Shown here: positions 17,873 through 24,939 of the stretch, piece by piece
How the letters are laid out: every line of letters begins with the position of its first letter
Position numbering within the stretch: position 1 is the first letter of the stretch
Assembly: GCF_018139625.1 (NCBI RefSeq)
Contig: NZ_JAGSOH010000076.1
Coordinates: 1-37,550, forward strand
Source: Actinospica acidithermotolerans
Lineage (GTDB): Bacteria > Actinomycetota > Actinomycetes > Streptomycetales > Catenulisporaceae
Length of the DNA stretch: 37,550 nt
Direction: 5' to 3'
Notes under the pieces: generated by a model
Told to the model about the DNA's origin: nothing
The model's database searches: none
The model's input: the letters and a program-made list of their open reading frames with translations, nothing else
Translations under genes and position numbers: made by a program

Positions 17873-18346
17873 ATGCCCATGCACCCCGGCGCTGGATCCG
17901 CGTCACCGTCCGCCGCGTCCTCGGCCGCCTCGTCGACCGCGGCGTCCGTCATCCTCGTCGGAGGTGGAAGCGCCCAGCTGAGCGAGCCCGCAGCGGCCCG
18001 CGACCTGTATGTCAGCCCGCAGTTCGTACGTCGGCGGGCACGGGCCGAGGCGAGCGGTGTGCCGTGGTTCGTCGTCAGCGGCCGCTGGGGGCTTCTCGCC
18101 CCCGGCGATGTCCTGGCGCCCTACTCCTTCTCCCTCGCGGAGCAGTCGGTGAACTACCAGCGAGCCTGGGGCCGCTTCGTGGCCGAGCAGCTCTGCGCGC
18201 TCCGCCCGCTCGGCCGCGGCGACGTCGTGGAGATCAGCGCCGGCTCCGCCTACACCGCCGCGCTCACCGCCCCGATCGAGTTCCTCGGCGCCCGGGTACG
18301 CAGGGCGACCGTGGGCGCGAGCGATGCGGGCGACGAGCCGCGATAG
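17873..18346 (+). CDS. DUF6884-like (YaaA-related) protein
   Basis: About 157 residues. After a low-complexity Ala/Ser N-terminus comes a single domain: SVILVGGGSAQLSEPAAARD, LYVSPQFVRRRARAEASG, then PWFVVSGRWGLLAPGDVLAPY and a C-terminal Rossmann-like end (GDVVEISAGSAYTAAL). This pattern (strand, Y-x-S-x-x-F-x-x-x-R, then S-x-x-x-G-L-L) resembles DUF6884/YaaA-like proteins, some of which are linked to oxidative stress or DNA repair. The cysteine and lysines often found in the first strand (VGCGKKK-like) are replaced by VGGGSAQ, so it may be a diverged member. Starts at 17873 or 17879 are both plausible. Function unknown. Confidence 0.65.
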   Translation: MPMHPGAGSASPSAASSAASSTAASVILVGGGSAQLSEPAAARDLYVSPQFVRRRARAEASGVPWFVVSGRWGLLAPGDVLAPYSFSLAEQSVNYQRAWGRFVAEQLCALRPLGRGDVVEISAGSAYTAALTAPIEFLGARVRRATVGASDAGDEPR

Positions 18347-18353
18347 TCCGAGT

Positions 18354-18905
18354 TCAACGCGCGGGGACCACGGACCCCGACTCGCTCGTCGGCAGCGGCT
18401 CGCTGTACCGGAATGCGTCTGCGGCCAGCGCCGGCTCCGCCTTCGGGAAGATGAAGGTCCGGTAGCAGAAGAACCGGAACGCCATGCCGAAGCCGACCGC
18501 GAGGACGAATTCGCTGAAGAAGTTCTGCACCTTGCCCGTCATGTGCAGCACGTAGAAGGTCAGTGCCACGATCCCGGCCTGCATCGCGATCGCGATGCTG
18601 TTGATGGCCGCGAACAGCACCATCTCGCGCACGCCGCCGCCCTCGCGTTCCTTGTACGTCCAGAAGCGGCTGCCCAGATACGCCACGCATGTGGCCACGA
18701 CGTTGCCCACGACGTACGCGGTGAGATGTTCGTCGCGTTCCACCTGCAGGTAGAGGAGGTCGACGAGGACCGTGGTGACGTAGGAGACGCAGCCGACGAC
18801 GCCGAACTTGGCAACCTCGTGGACCAGGTGCTCAACACGGCTGTACACGTTCCTGACCAGTGCCACTGCGGGTCGCCTGCCTGACGTCTCGGGAGCGGTT
18901 GGCAT
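18354..18905 (-). CDS. GtrA family membrane protein
   Basis: About 183 residues with four predicted membrane helices: KFGVVGCVSYVTTVLVDLL, YVVGNVVATCVAYLGSRF, MVLFAAINSIAIAMQAGIVA and FVLAVGFGMAFRFFCYRTFIF. These, with the SRFWTYKER loop, are typical of GtrA/DPMS-like proteins that help move or bind lipid-linked sugars for cell-envelope glycan synthesis. The ATG at 18905 is preferred; an upstream in-frame start at 18995 adds only an Arg-rich stretch. No glycosyltransferase neighbour is visible. It converges on the DUF6884-like gene with 7 bases between stops. Confidence 0.85.
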   Translation of the reverse strand: MPTAPETSGRRPAVALVRNVYSRVEHLVHEVAKFGVVGCVSYVTTVLVDLLYLQVERDEHLTAYVVGNVVATCVAYLGSRFWTYKEREGGGVREMVLFAAINSIAIAMQAGIVALTFYVLHMTGKVQNFFSEFVLAVGFGMAFRFFCYRTFIFPKAEPALAADAFRYSEPLPTSESGSVVPAR

Positions 18906-19162
18906 ACCGACACTAACGGACCGGCACCCCCCGGCGCCGCGGCCGCGGCCACGTCGTAGCAGAGCTATGACAACGTCACGTGGTCTTTTGAGCAAGGCAA
19001 AGTTTCGGCCTGAATCCGGGGCCGGAACCGCGGCCTGAATCTCGGGCTCAGCGCGATCCCGGCCGCGTCGATCAGACCAATGACAGAGTATTGCGTCGCT
19101 GCGTCACTCCGTCTCGGCGGGTGCGCCTCACGGAGCGCCGCCGATCCCGGAGCTCTGGAAAC
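18906..19162. other. Intergenic spacer between GtrA and GH5 genes
   Basis: Contains the GtrA promoter region and the 3' end of GH5. A direct repeat CGGCCTGAATC occurs twice around 19008-19043. A weak bulged hairpin (GGCG...GCGC with GCGCCGCC, about 19116-19143) may end the GH5 transcript. No gene seen. Confidence 0.4.
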
Positions 19163-21100
19163 TCAGAACTTCTGGCTCGCCACCCAACTCGCCAGTTCCG
19201 ACTGGGCCGTGGCCAGTTGCGTCGCGGTGGCGGTCGTCGACCCGTTGGTGACGAGCGCGAAATGCACCGTCCCCGATGCCCCGGGGTCGGACAGCAGCAG
19301 GCGCTCGGCGCCGCCTCCGCCCGGGAGCGCGGCGACTGCGACTGCGTGGCCCGCGACGTCGTTGCTGGCGGAGTACGTCGGCGGGTCGAGGACGGATCCG
19401 AGGTCGGAGACCACGGTCGTGTTCGAGGCCGTGAACGACAGCGGGAGGTTGATCTGCGTCGGCGCGCTGCCGCCGTTCGACTTCCACACCAGCACGCTGT
19501 ACTGGCCGCTGCCCACGAGCGCGGAGACCGCGGTCATCGACGAGGGCACGGGATTCCAGGTCATCGTCGTCGAGCCGTTGGGGGAGCGGTCTTCGTAGGT
19601 GAACGCGAGCGTCGTGCCGGCCACGGCCTCGGGGTAGACGCGGTCGAGCAGCTTCGAGGAGTAGCGCAGGTCGACGGTGCCCGAGCTGTCCATGTCGACG
19701 ACCGAGTAGTCCTCGCCGTTCCAGGCGTCGCCGCTGGTCTCGACCTTGCTGGAGTTGCCGTTCATCAGCTCGTCGTGCCGGCCGTTGTAGATGTCCCACT
19801 GCCACTCCGTGCCCGACAGCACCGAGCCCGAGGACGCCGCGGCGTCGGTCCACCAGTTCGCGCCGTCCACGCCCGAGTCCAGCGCCTGGTACATCGCTTT
19901 GAGTACGCTCGGGCTCTTGTCCGACGTGTATCCGGTGACAGGGCTGCCGAACTCGCTGACCATGGCCGCGGTGCCGAGCGCCGAGGCGTTGCCGCGGATG
20001 GTGTTGAACTCGGAGATGTACTGGCCGTCCGACGCGTCGCCCAGCAGCAGGATGCCGGAGAGCGCCGCCGCGTCGTAGAAGTGCGCGTTGAAGACGTAGT
20101 GCGTGCCGATCGAGCCGATGTTGGTCAGGCCGCCGGCCTGCTGGTAGGCGGAGATGTCCGTGTTCCAGAAGACGTTCGGCTCGATGTAAGCCTCTTTGGC
20201 CTGCCAGCCCGCGTCGTCCATCTCAGCGCGGAACTTCTCGTAGAACGGCCACAGGACGCCGCTCTCCCAGCTCGAGCTGGTCTGGCCCGAGTCGTACTTG
20301 CCCGCGTACGGCTCGTTGTACGGGTCGACGCCGAGTATGTGGTCGAACTCGGCCGTGCTGAGCGCCGACTTGATGTACGCGAGCGAGGTCTCCGCTGTGG
20401 ACAGGTATTCGGACTGCACCGAGATCTGGCCCGCGGTGGTCGTCAGGGTCCTGTTGTGCCAGAAGTCGTACATGGCGTCCTCGACCGCCGCGTTCGAGGT
20501 GAGGTTCTGGCCCCAGGTCACGCAGATTCCGCAGTTCTCGGTCGGATAGCCACCGTCCGCGATGACCCAGTCCGGAGCGCCGTCGCCGGTGTACCAGCTG
20601 CCCGAGTTGAAGATGTAGCGGGAATACAGATCCTGATGGAAATCGACGAAGACGTAGATCCCCTCGTCGAGGAAAGCCTTCATCTGCGCGACGACGTCAG
20701 CTAGGTAGGTGTAGTCGATCTGGCCGGGTTCCGGCTCGACGTAGGCCCAGGTGACAAGAAATCGCACGGCGTCGGCGCCGGTCAGCTGGCGCATCGCGGC
20801 AGCCGACTTCTCGGCGTCGGCGACGCTCGCGAAGGGCAGTCCCTCGTTCTCCGCCAGCTTCGATTCACCCGAGACGTTGAATCCGCGCAGCACCACCTCG
20901 CGGCCGTATCCGTCGACGTATTCGCCGTTCTGCACGGTGAGCACGGAGTCGGCCGCGTCGTCGAACCACTGGGTGCCGATCGCGGCGGCGCGAGCGGGCG
21001 CGGGATCAGCGAGGGACGCGCCGAAGAGCAGGCCGGTCGCTCCGGCGAGCAGCAGGGCTGAGAGCGCTCTCAACGGACGCCGGGTCCTCCGGTCCACCAT
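19163..21100 (-). CDS. Secreted glycoside hydrolase family 5 (endoglycoceramidase/cellulase-like)
   Basis: A 645-residue exported glycosidase. Sec signal peptide: MVDRRTRRPLRALSALLLAG to about residue 38 (APARA/AAIG). The GH5 barrel follows: GREVVLRGFNVSGESK, GIYVFVDFHQDLYSR (149-161), general acid/base E263 in DPYNEPYAGKY, HYVFNAHFYD, and nucleophile E383 in AMVSEFGSPV. YVFVDFHQDLYSR resembles endoglycoceramidase-type GH5 members rather than plain cellulases. A C-terminal beta-sandwich-like domain (about 490-645) follows. Start: GAAGGAG lies 6 bases before the ATG. A CebR-like palindrome sits inside codons 10-14, and direct repeats lie about 200 bases upstream. Probable substrate is a beta-glucan or glycolipid; not resolved. 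Confidence 0.88.
   Translation of the reverse strand: MVDRRTRRPLRALSALLLAGATGLLFGASLADPAPARAAAIGTQWFDDAADSVLTVQNGEYVDGYGREVVLRGFNVSGESKLAENEGLPFASVADAEKSAAAMRQLTGADAVRFLVTWAYVEPEPGQIDYTYLADVVAQMKAFLDEGIYVFVDFHQDLYSRYIFNSGSWYTGDGAPDWVIADGGYPTENCGICVTWGQNLTSNAAVEDAMYDFWHNRTLTTTAGQISVQSEYLSTAETSLAYIKSALSTAEFDHILGVDPYNEPYAGKYDSGQTSSSWESGVLWPFYEKFRAEMDDAGWQAKEAYIEPNVFWNTDISAYQQAGGLTNIGSIGTHYVFNAHFYDAAALSGILLLGDASDGQYISEFNTIRGNASALGTAAMVSEFGSPVTGYTSDKSPSVLKAMYQALDSGVDGANWWTDAAASSGSVLSGTEWQWDIYNGRHDELMNGNSSKVETSGDAWNGEDYSVVDMDSSGTVDLRYSSKLLDRVYPEAVAGTTLAFTYEDRSPNGSTTMTWNPVPSSMTAVSALVGSGQYSVLVWKSNGGSAPTQINLPLSFTASNTTVVSDLGSVLDPPTYSASNDVAGHAVAVAALPGGGGAERLLLSDPGASGTVHFALVTNGSTTATATQLATAQSELASWVASQKF
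21059..21072. promoter_or_regulatory. CebR-like palindrome inside the GH5 signal-peptide codons
   Basis: TGAGAGCGCTCTCA is a perfect 14-base palindrome that differs from the known Streptomyces CebR box TGGGAGCGCTCCCA by one symmetric pair. It begins 29 bases inside the gene, where a bound LacI-type repressor could act as a roadblock. Confidence 0.55.
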
Positions 21101-21292
21101 CGCAGACTCCTTCTTCACGGGGCAGCTGTACCGTTCGTACCGCCGGTCCGCAGGGGCGGGCAAGGAACCGGCGGTAAAGGCTGGGTCTGATTCCCGCGCT
21201 CGGCAGTCGGCTAGGACGATGACGCGGCCGCGCCGACGGGCCCGTCCTCGGCAACGTCGTGTGGGTCGGGGCGTCGGCGGGCGTCGGCGATC

Positions 21293-21336
21293 GTCAGGGG
21301 TCGTCAGCAGTAGCCCGCGGTTGTCAGGGGCCGTCA
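21293..21336. repeat. Two direct repeats 30 bp apart upstream of GH5
   Basis: GTCAGGGGTCGTCA (21293-21306) and GTCAGGGGCCGTCA (21323-21336), 13 of 14 bases the same, three helical turns apart, in the 267-bp spacer between marR and GH5. Possible activator sites; no known box recognised. Confidence 0.45.
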
Positions 21337-21367
21337 TAGCGGTCGTTCGCGGTCGCCCGCGAGCCCC

Positions 21368-21859
21368 TCAGCCGCTGCTGCTGCCCGCGCATGGACCCTG
21401 CGCGGCGAGAATGCGGTCGCGCACCCGGCCGAGCCCGCTGGCGACGGCGGCGCGCTCGTCCGGGGTGAGCACGTCTATCAGCAGGTTGCGCACGGCCCGG
21501 ACGTGGCCGGGCGCCGCCTGCTTGAGCACGTCGTAGCCCGCGTCGGTGAGCACGGCCCAGACCCCGCGCGGCCCGCCGCGGCACTCCCGGCGGCGCACGT
21601 ACCCGGCCTTCTCCAACTGCGAGATCTGGTACGTCGTGCCGCTCTGCGTGGTGAACAGGGTGTCGGCGAGCTCGGTCATCCGCAGCTCCCGGTCCGGCGC
21701 GTCGCTGAGCCGGGAGAGGACCTCGTACTGCACGTGGGTCAGGCCGGCCTCGTCCTTGAGCTGCTGGTCGAGCTTGCGGTCCACCAGGGCCGCGGCGGCG
21801 AAGAACGCCAGCCAGGCCTTCATCTCGTCCTCGGACAACCACTCCACCTGCTCAGCCAC
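21368..21859 (-). CDS. MarR family transcriptional regulator
   Basis: A 163-residue winged-helix regulator. The MarR core is LTHVQYEVLSRLSDAP, RMTELADTLFTTQSGTTYQISQLEKAGYVRRR (recognition helix), then the wing GPRGVWAVLTDAGYDVL and the C-terminal dimer helix. GTG start. It lies 42 bases downstream of ribA on the same strand and is probably co-transcribed with it. The only strong operator-like palindromes nearby are two copies of TTCAAATTTGAA ahead of ribA, so autoregulation together with ribA is the simplest reading. A weak TAGGCT near the marR start leaves room for a second promoter. Confidence 0.9.
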   Translation of the reverse strand: MAEQVEWLSEDEMKAWLAFFAAAALVDRKLDQQLKDEAGLTHVQYEVLSRLSDAPDRELRMTELADTLFTTQSGTTYQISQLEKAGYVRRRECRGGPRGVWAVLTDAGYDVLKQAAPGHVRAVRNLLIDVLTPDERAAVASGLGRVRDRILAAQGPCAGSSSG

Positions 21860-21901
21860 GACCCTCAGCCTACTTCTCTTCCCCGAAACCTCGGGCGCGG
21901 T

Positions 21902-22543
21902 TCAGCCCGCCACGCGGGAGGGCTCGGTCAGCGCGATGGTGTGGTGCGTGTGCTCGACCTTCGCGCTCAGGTAGCGCAGGTTGTCCGGCGTCGCGTGAAC
22001 GCCGGTCGGCACCGTCTCGGAGATCTTCACGCCGAGCTCGCGCAGCTGCCGCGCCTTGTCCGGGTTGTTGCTCAGCAGGTCGAGCTCGGTGACGCCGAGC
22101 GCCTCCAGCATCTGCGCGGCGGCGGTGTAGTCGCGGCCGTCCTCGGGCAGGCCCAGGGCCAGGTTGGCCTGGTAGGTGTCCAGGCCCGCGTCCTGCAGCG
22201 CGTACGCGTCGAGCTTGTTGTACAGGCCGATGCCGCGGCCCTCCTGGCGCAGGTAGAGCAGCACGCCTCCGGCGTTCTCGATCCGCTCGACCGCCTCGCG
22301 CAGCTGCGGCCCGCAGTCGCAGCGGGTGGAGCCGAACACGTCGCCGGTCAGGCACTCCGAGTGCATCCGCACCAGCGGCGCCGTCCCCTTCGAACGCTCG
22401 CCGAGCAGCAGCGCCAGGTGCTCCGCGCCGTCCACCAGGCCGTGGAACGTGACGGCCTCGGCGGTCACGGAGTAGCCGTCGGGGAAGCGAAGCGGAATGG
22501 TGACGCGGGTGCGGATGGTGGCTGCGGGGAGCTCGGTCGCCAT
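21902..22543 (-). CDS. ribA: GTP cyclohydrolase II, stand-alone
   Basis: A 213-residue GTP cyclohydrolase II, which opens GTP to the first riboflavin precursor. Zinc cysteines are C64, C75 and C77 in HSECLTGDVFGSTRCDCG. LRQEGRGIGL (98-107) is the catalytic/guanine-binding motif, and the C-terminal TPDNLRYLSAKVEH is typical. The ATG at 22543 follows AGGAGCACATC; a longer frame to 22627 would translate the operator region. It is not fused to RibB and has no other riboflavin genes beside it, so it may be an extra, regulated copy for a special pathway (flavin supply or GTP-derived natural products). Two MarR-type palindromes lie directly upstream. Confidence 0.93.
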   Translation of the reverse strand: MATELPAATIRTRVTIPLRFPDGYSVTAEAVTFHGLVDGAEHLALLLGERSKGTAPLVRMHSECLTGDVFGSTRCDCGPQLREAVERIENAGGVLLYLRQEGRGIGLYNKLDAYALQDAGLDTYQANLALGLPEDGRDYTAAAQMLEALGVTELDLLSNNPDKARQLRELGVKISETVPTGVHATPDNLRYLSAKVEHTHHTIALTEPSRVAG

Positions 22544-22571
22544 GATGTGCTCCTGACGAATGTCGGTCGGC

Positions 22572-22583
22572 TTCAAATTTGAA
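22572..22583. promoter_or_regulatory. MarR-type operator, proximal copy
   Basis: TTCAAATTTGAA, a perfect 12-base palindrome standing out as AT-rich, 29 bases upstream of the ribA start. Confidence 0.7.
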
Positions 22584-22607
22584 CTCGGGCTCGAGCGTAC
22601 GCCTGAT

Positions 22608-22619
22608 TTCAAATTTGAA
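22608..22619. promoter_or_regulatory. MarR-type operator, distal copy
   Basis: An exact second copy of TTCAAATTTGAA, 36 bases from the first. It lies between ribA and the divergent radical SAM gene and could affect both. Confidence 0.7.
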
Positions 22620-22671
22620 CAACCCATCCGCGGCCCGGGTTCTTCCCTGGCGCCTGATCGAACATGCGTTC

Positions 22672-22677
22672 TATAGT
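22672..22677 (+). promoter_or_regulatory. -10 box of the radical SAM gene, probably leaderless
   Basis: TATAGT ends six bases before the GTG at 22684, placing the transcription start on the start codon. No clear -35 box. Confidence 0.5.
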
Positions 22678-22683
22678 GGCGGG

Positions 22684-23910
22684 GTGAGATGGTCCGGCCA
22701 GCTGATCGACGCCGAGGACGGCGGCGCCCGCCAGGGCGCGCTGTTCGAGGCCGGCCCGGTGGTACGCACGTTCGACACCCCCGCGTTCCGCGGCTCGACC
22801 TTCTACGAGGTGCGCGCGAAGACGGTGCTCAACCGCGTGCCCGGCAGCATGCCGTTCTTCGACTGGACCGTGAACCCGTACCGGGGCTGCGGCCATCGCT
22901 GCGTCTACTGCTTCGCGCGTAAGACGCACACGTACCTCGACTTCGACGCCGGCCTGGACTTCGACACGCGCATCGTCGTGAAGGTCAACGCACCCGAGGT
23001 ACTCCGCCGCGAGCTCGCACGCACGTCCTGGACCCGCGAGCACGTGGCGATGGGCACGAACGTCGACTGCTACCAGCGCGCCGAGGGCCGCTATCGGCTG
23101 ATGCCCGGCATCATCTCCGCACTGGCCGACTCGGGCACACCGTTCTCGATCCTGACCAAGGGCACGCTGATGCTGCGCGACCTGCCGCTGCTCAAGCGAG
23201 CGGCGCGCGACGTGGACGTGGGCCTGAGCATGTCGATCGGCTTCGTCGACGAGAAGCTGTGGCGCGAGGTCGAGCCCGGCACCCCGAGCCCCGCCCGACG
23301 CCTCGACGCCGTCCGCACCCTCGCCGACTCCGGCATCGGCTGCTCGGTGCTGATGGCCCCGATCCTCCCTCACCTCGCCGACGACCCTGAGCAGCTGCGC
23401 GCCACCGTCGAGGCCATCGCGAAGGCCGGCGCCAGATCCGTCACCCCGCTGATGCTGCACCTGCGCCCCGGCGCCCGCGAGTGGTATGCAGCCTGGCTGA
23501 AGGAACACCACCCCGACCTGGTGCCGCGCTACCGGGGCCTCTACCGCCGCGGGTCGTATCTTCCCGCCTGGTACGGCGAGAAGGTCACCAGCCTCGTGCG
23601 CGAGTACGCGGCGGAATTCGGCATGAACCAGTCGGCCCGCGGCTCGAACCGCCGCGAGCCGGTGCAGGACGCGGAACGGGAACCGGAGACGCGGTCGCAG
23701 CCGAGGCGGGGTGCGGAGTCGAAGCGAGGTGCGGAGTCGGACCGGGCCGCGGAGTCGGACCGGGATACGGAGCCAAAGCGAGCTGGGGAGTCGAAGCGAG
23801 CCGCGGGGCCGGATCGGGGTGCGGAGTCGCCCGCGCGTCCGCACCCCACCCAACTGACGCTGTTCGACGTCGACGTCGACGTCGACGTCGACGCTGACGT
23901 CGACGACTAG
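22684..23910 (+). CDS. Rv2578c-type radical SAM protein (SplB-like) with clamp-like C-terminal motif
   Basis: A 408-residue radical SAM enzyme of the actinobacterial Rv2578c family, related to spore photoproduct lyase-type proteins. The cluster cysteines are C69, C73 and C76 in YRGCGHRCVYCFAR (CxxxCxxC). SAM-binding and barrel segments follow (VAMGTNVDCYQRAEGRYR, FSILTKGTLMLRD). Residues about 318-388 are a low-complexity Arg/Glu/Ser/Ala tail with degenerate repeats of the R-G-A-E-S-K type. It ends in Q-L-T-L-F (390-394), then a run of Asp-Val. QLTLF fits the consensus by which proteins bind the DNA polymerase sliding clamp. Start: GTG at 22684, with a -10 box six bases away. Substrate unknown; a DNA repair role is inferred. 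Confidence 0.85.
   Translation: MRWSGQLIDAEDGGARQGALFEAGPVVRTFDTPAFRGSTFYEVRAKTVLNRVPGSMPFFDWTVNPYRGCGHRCVYCFARKTHTYLDFDAGLDFDTRIVVKVNAPEVLRRELARTSWTREHVAMGTNVDCYQRAEGRYRLMPGIISALADSGTPFSILTKGTLMLRDLPLLKRAARDVDVGLSMSIGFVDEKLWREVEPGTPSPARRLDAVRTLADSGIGCSVLMAPILPHLADDPEQLRATVEAIAKAGARSVTPLMLHLRPGAREWYAAWLKEHHPDLVPRYRGLYRRGSYLPAWYGEKVTSLVREYAAEFGMNQSARGSNRREPVQDAEREPETRSQPRRGAESKRGAESDRAAESDRDTEPKRAGESKRAAGPDRGAESPARPHPTQLTLFDVDVDVDVDADVDD
23866..23907 (+). repeat. GACGTC hexanucleotide run encoding Asp-Val
   Basis: Seven hexamer units: four perfect GACGTC, then GACGCT, GACGTC and GACGAC, ending at the TAG stop. It encodes an acidic Asp-Val tail and is a likely site of length variation. Confidence 0.9.
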
Positions 23911-23927
23911 CGTCCGGCGCGGTCCCC

Positions 23928-24770
23928 TCAGCGCAGTCCCGCGAACAGGTCGTCCTCCGGCGTCGCCGCGCCGGTCTTGTCCTGGACCCGCACGAACGTC
24001 TCGTGCCCCATCAGCTGCGTGAACCGCTCCACGCCCATGTTCAGGAAGAAGATGTTCTCGCTCTGGCTGGCGTGCGCCTTCAAGGCCTCGAACTTGCGCG
24101 GCCCGAACTCGGTCACGTCCACCCAGGAGGTGATCTCCTCGTCCGGCAGGCCGATCTCCGGCATCTGCGCGGGCGCCCCGTCCTCGCCCTCCTCCGGCAG
24201 GTCCCAGTCCCCGCCGAGCTCCCGGACGATCCGCCCGAACTCGGCCATCATCGAGCGCGGGGCCGTCGTCCAGTAGACCTTCGCCGGGATGCCGGTCCGG
24301 GCGACCGCCTCCATCGTGATCCGGTGCGCCTGGATGTGGTCCGGGTGCCCGTAGAACCCGTTCTCGTCGTACGTCACGACGACGTCCGGCTGGTACTCGC
24401 GCATCAGCTCGGCCAGCCGCTCCGCCGCCTCGGGCACCGGCGTCCTCCAGAACGAGCCGGGCGCGTCGTTCTGGGCCCAGCCCATCATCCCCGAGTCCGC
24501 GTAGCCGAGCAGCTCCAGCTCGCCGATCTTCAGCACCCGGCAGGCCTCCTCGAGCTCCTCCCGCCGCAGCGCGGCGACCGCGGCCGGATCGTGCCCGGGC
24601 TCGCCCGGTTTCACCCCGCCGGGCCCGTCCCCGCAGCTCCCGTCCGTGCACGTCACCAGCACGGTCCGGATGCCCTCGGCGGCATACCGCGCGAGAATCC
24701 CCCCGGTGCCCGTCGCCTCGTCGTCCGGGTGGGCGTGCACCGCCATCAACGTCAGTGGCCGATCAACCAT
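23928..24770 (-). CDS. PIG-L (LmbE-like) deacetylase, mycothiol amidase type
   Basis: A 280-residue zinc-dependent N-deacetylase. The metal motif AHPDDE (residues 13-18; H14 and D17) and the second site GHPDHIQAHR define the PIG-L superfamily. In actinomycetes the close relatives MshB and Mca act in mycothiol biosynthesis and on mycothiol S-conjugates. The long insert with GDGPGGVKPGEPGHDP and the C-terminal SENIFFLNMGVERF fit that group, but MshB and Mca are not separable by eye. Start ATG at 24770 chosen by domain position; an ATG at 24779 adds three residues. It converges on the radical SAM gene with 17 bases between stops. Confidence 0.85.
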   Translation of the reverse strand: MVDRPLTLMAVHAHPDDEATGTGGILARYAAEGIRTVLVTCTDGSCGDGPGGVKPGEPGHDPAAVAALRREELEEACRVLKIGELELLGYADSGMMGWAQNDAPGSFWRTPVPEAAERLAELMREYQPDVVVTYDENGFYGHPDHIQAHRITMEAVARTGIPAKVYWTTAPRSMMAEFGRIVRELGGDWDLPEEGEDGAPAQMPEIGLPDEEITSWVDVTEFGPRKFEALKAHASQSENIFFLNMGVERFTQLMGHETFVRVQDKTGAATPEDDLFAGLR

Positions 24771-24886
24771 GAGCCGCATCCTACGTGCTGCCACCGACAG
24801 CCGCCGCCGACACCCGACGCGACCGGCCGTCTCTCCGCTGGGCAAGATGCGCGCTCGTCTCCCACAACGGCTATCGCGCGAGCGCG

Positions 24887-24917
24887 ACGCGGCCCGCGGA
24901 CAAGCCGCGGGCCGCGT
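24887..24917 (-). terminator. Hairpin terminator of the APC permease gene
   Basis: Perfect 13-base stem (ACGCGGCCCGCGG, 24887-24899, with 24905-24917) and a 5-base loop, 22 bases past the permease stop. No T-run. Confidence 0.75.
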
Positions 24918-24939
24918 GTTCGCCAGGATCGGGACAGAA

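Noticed and set aside
17523-17906. Small minus-strand open frames across the tandem array
   Set aside because: Low-complexity Pro/His/Arg translations of a noncoding repeat with no ribosome site.
22544-22627. FMN riboswitch before ribA
   Set aside because: The leader is too short and lacks the conserved multi-helix RFN elements; palindromes explain it better.
22609-24651. A 680-codon open frame on the minus strand
   Set aside because: Runs through the radical SAM and PIG-L genes in the wrong frame and shows no domain; a GC shadow.
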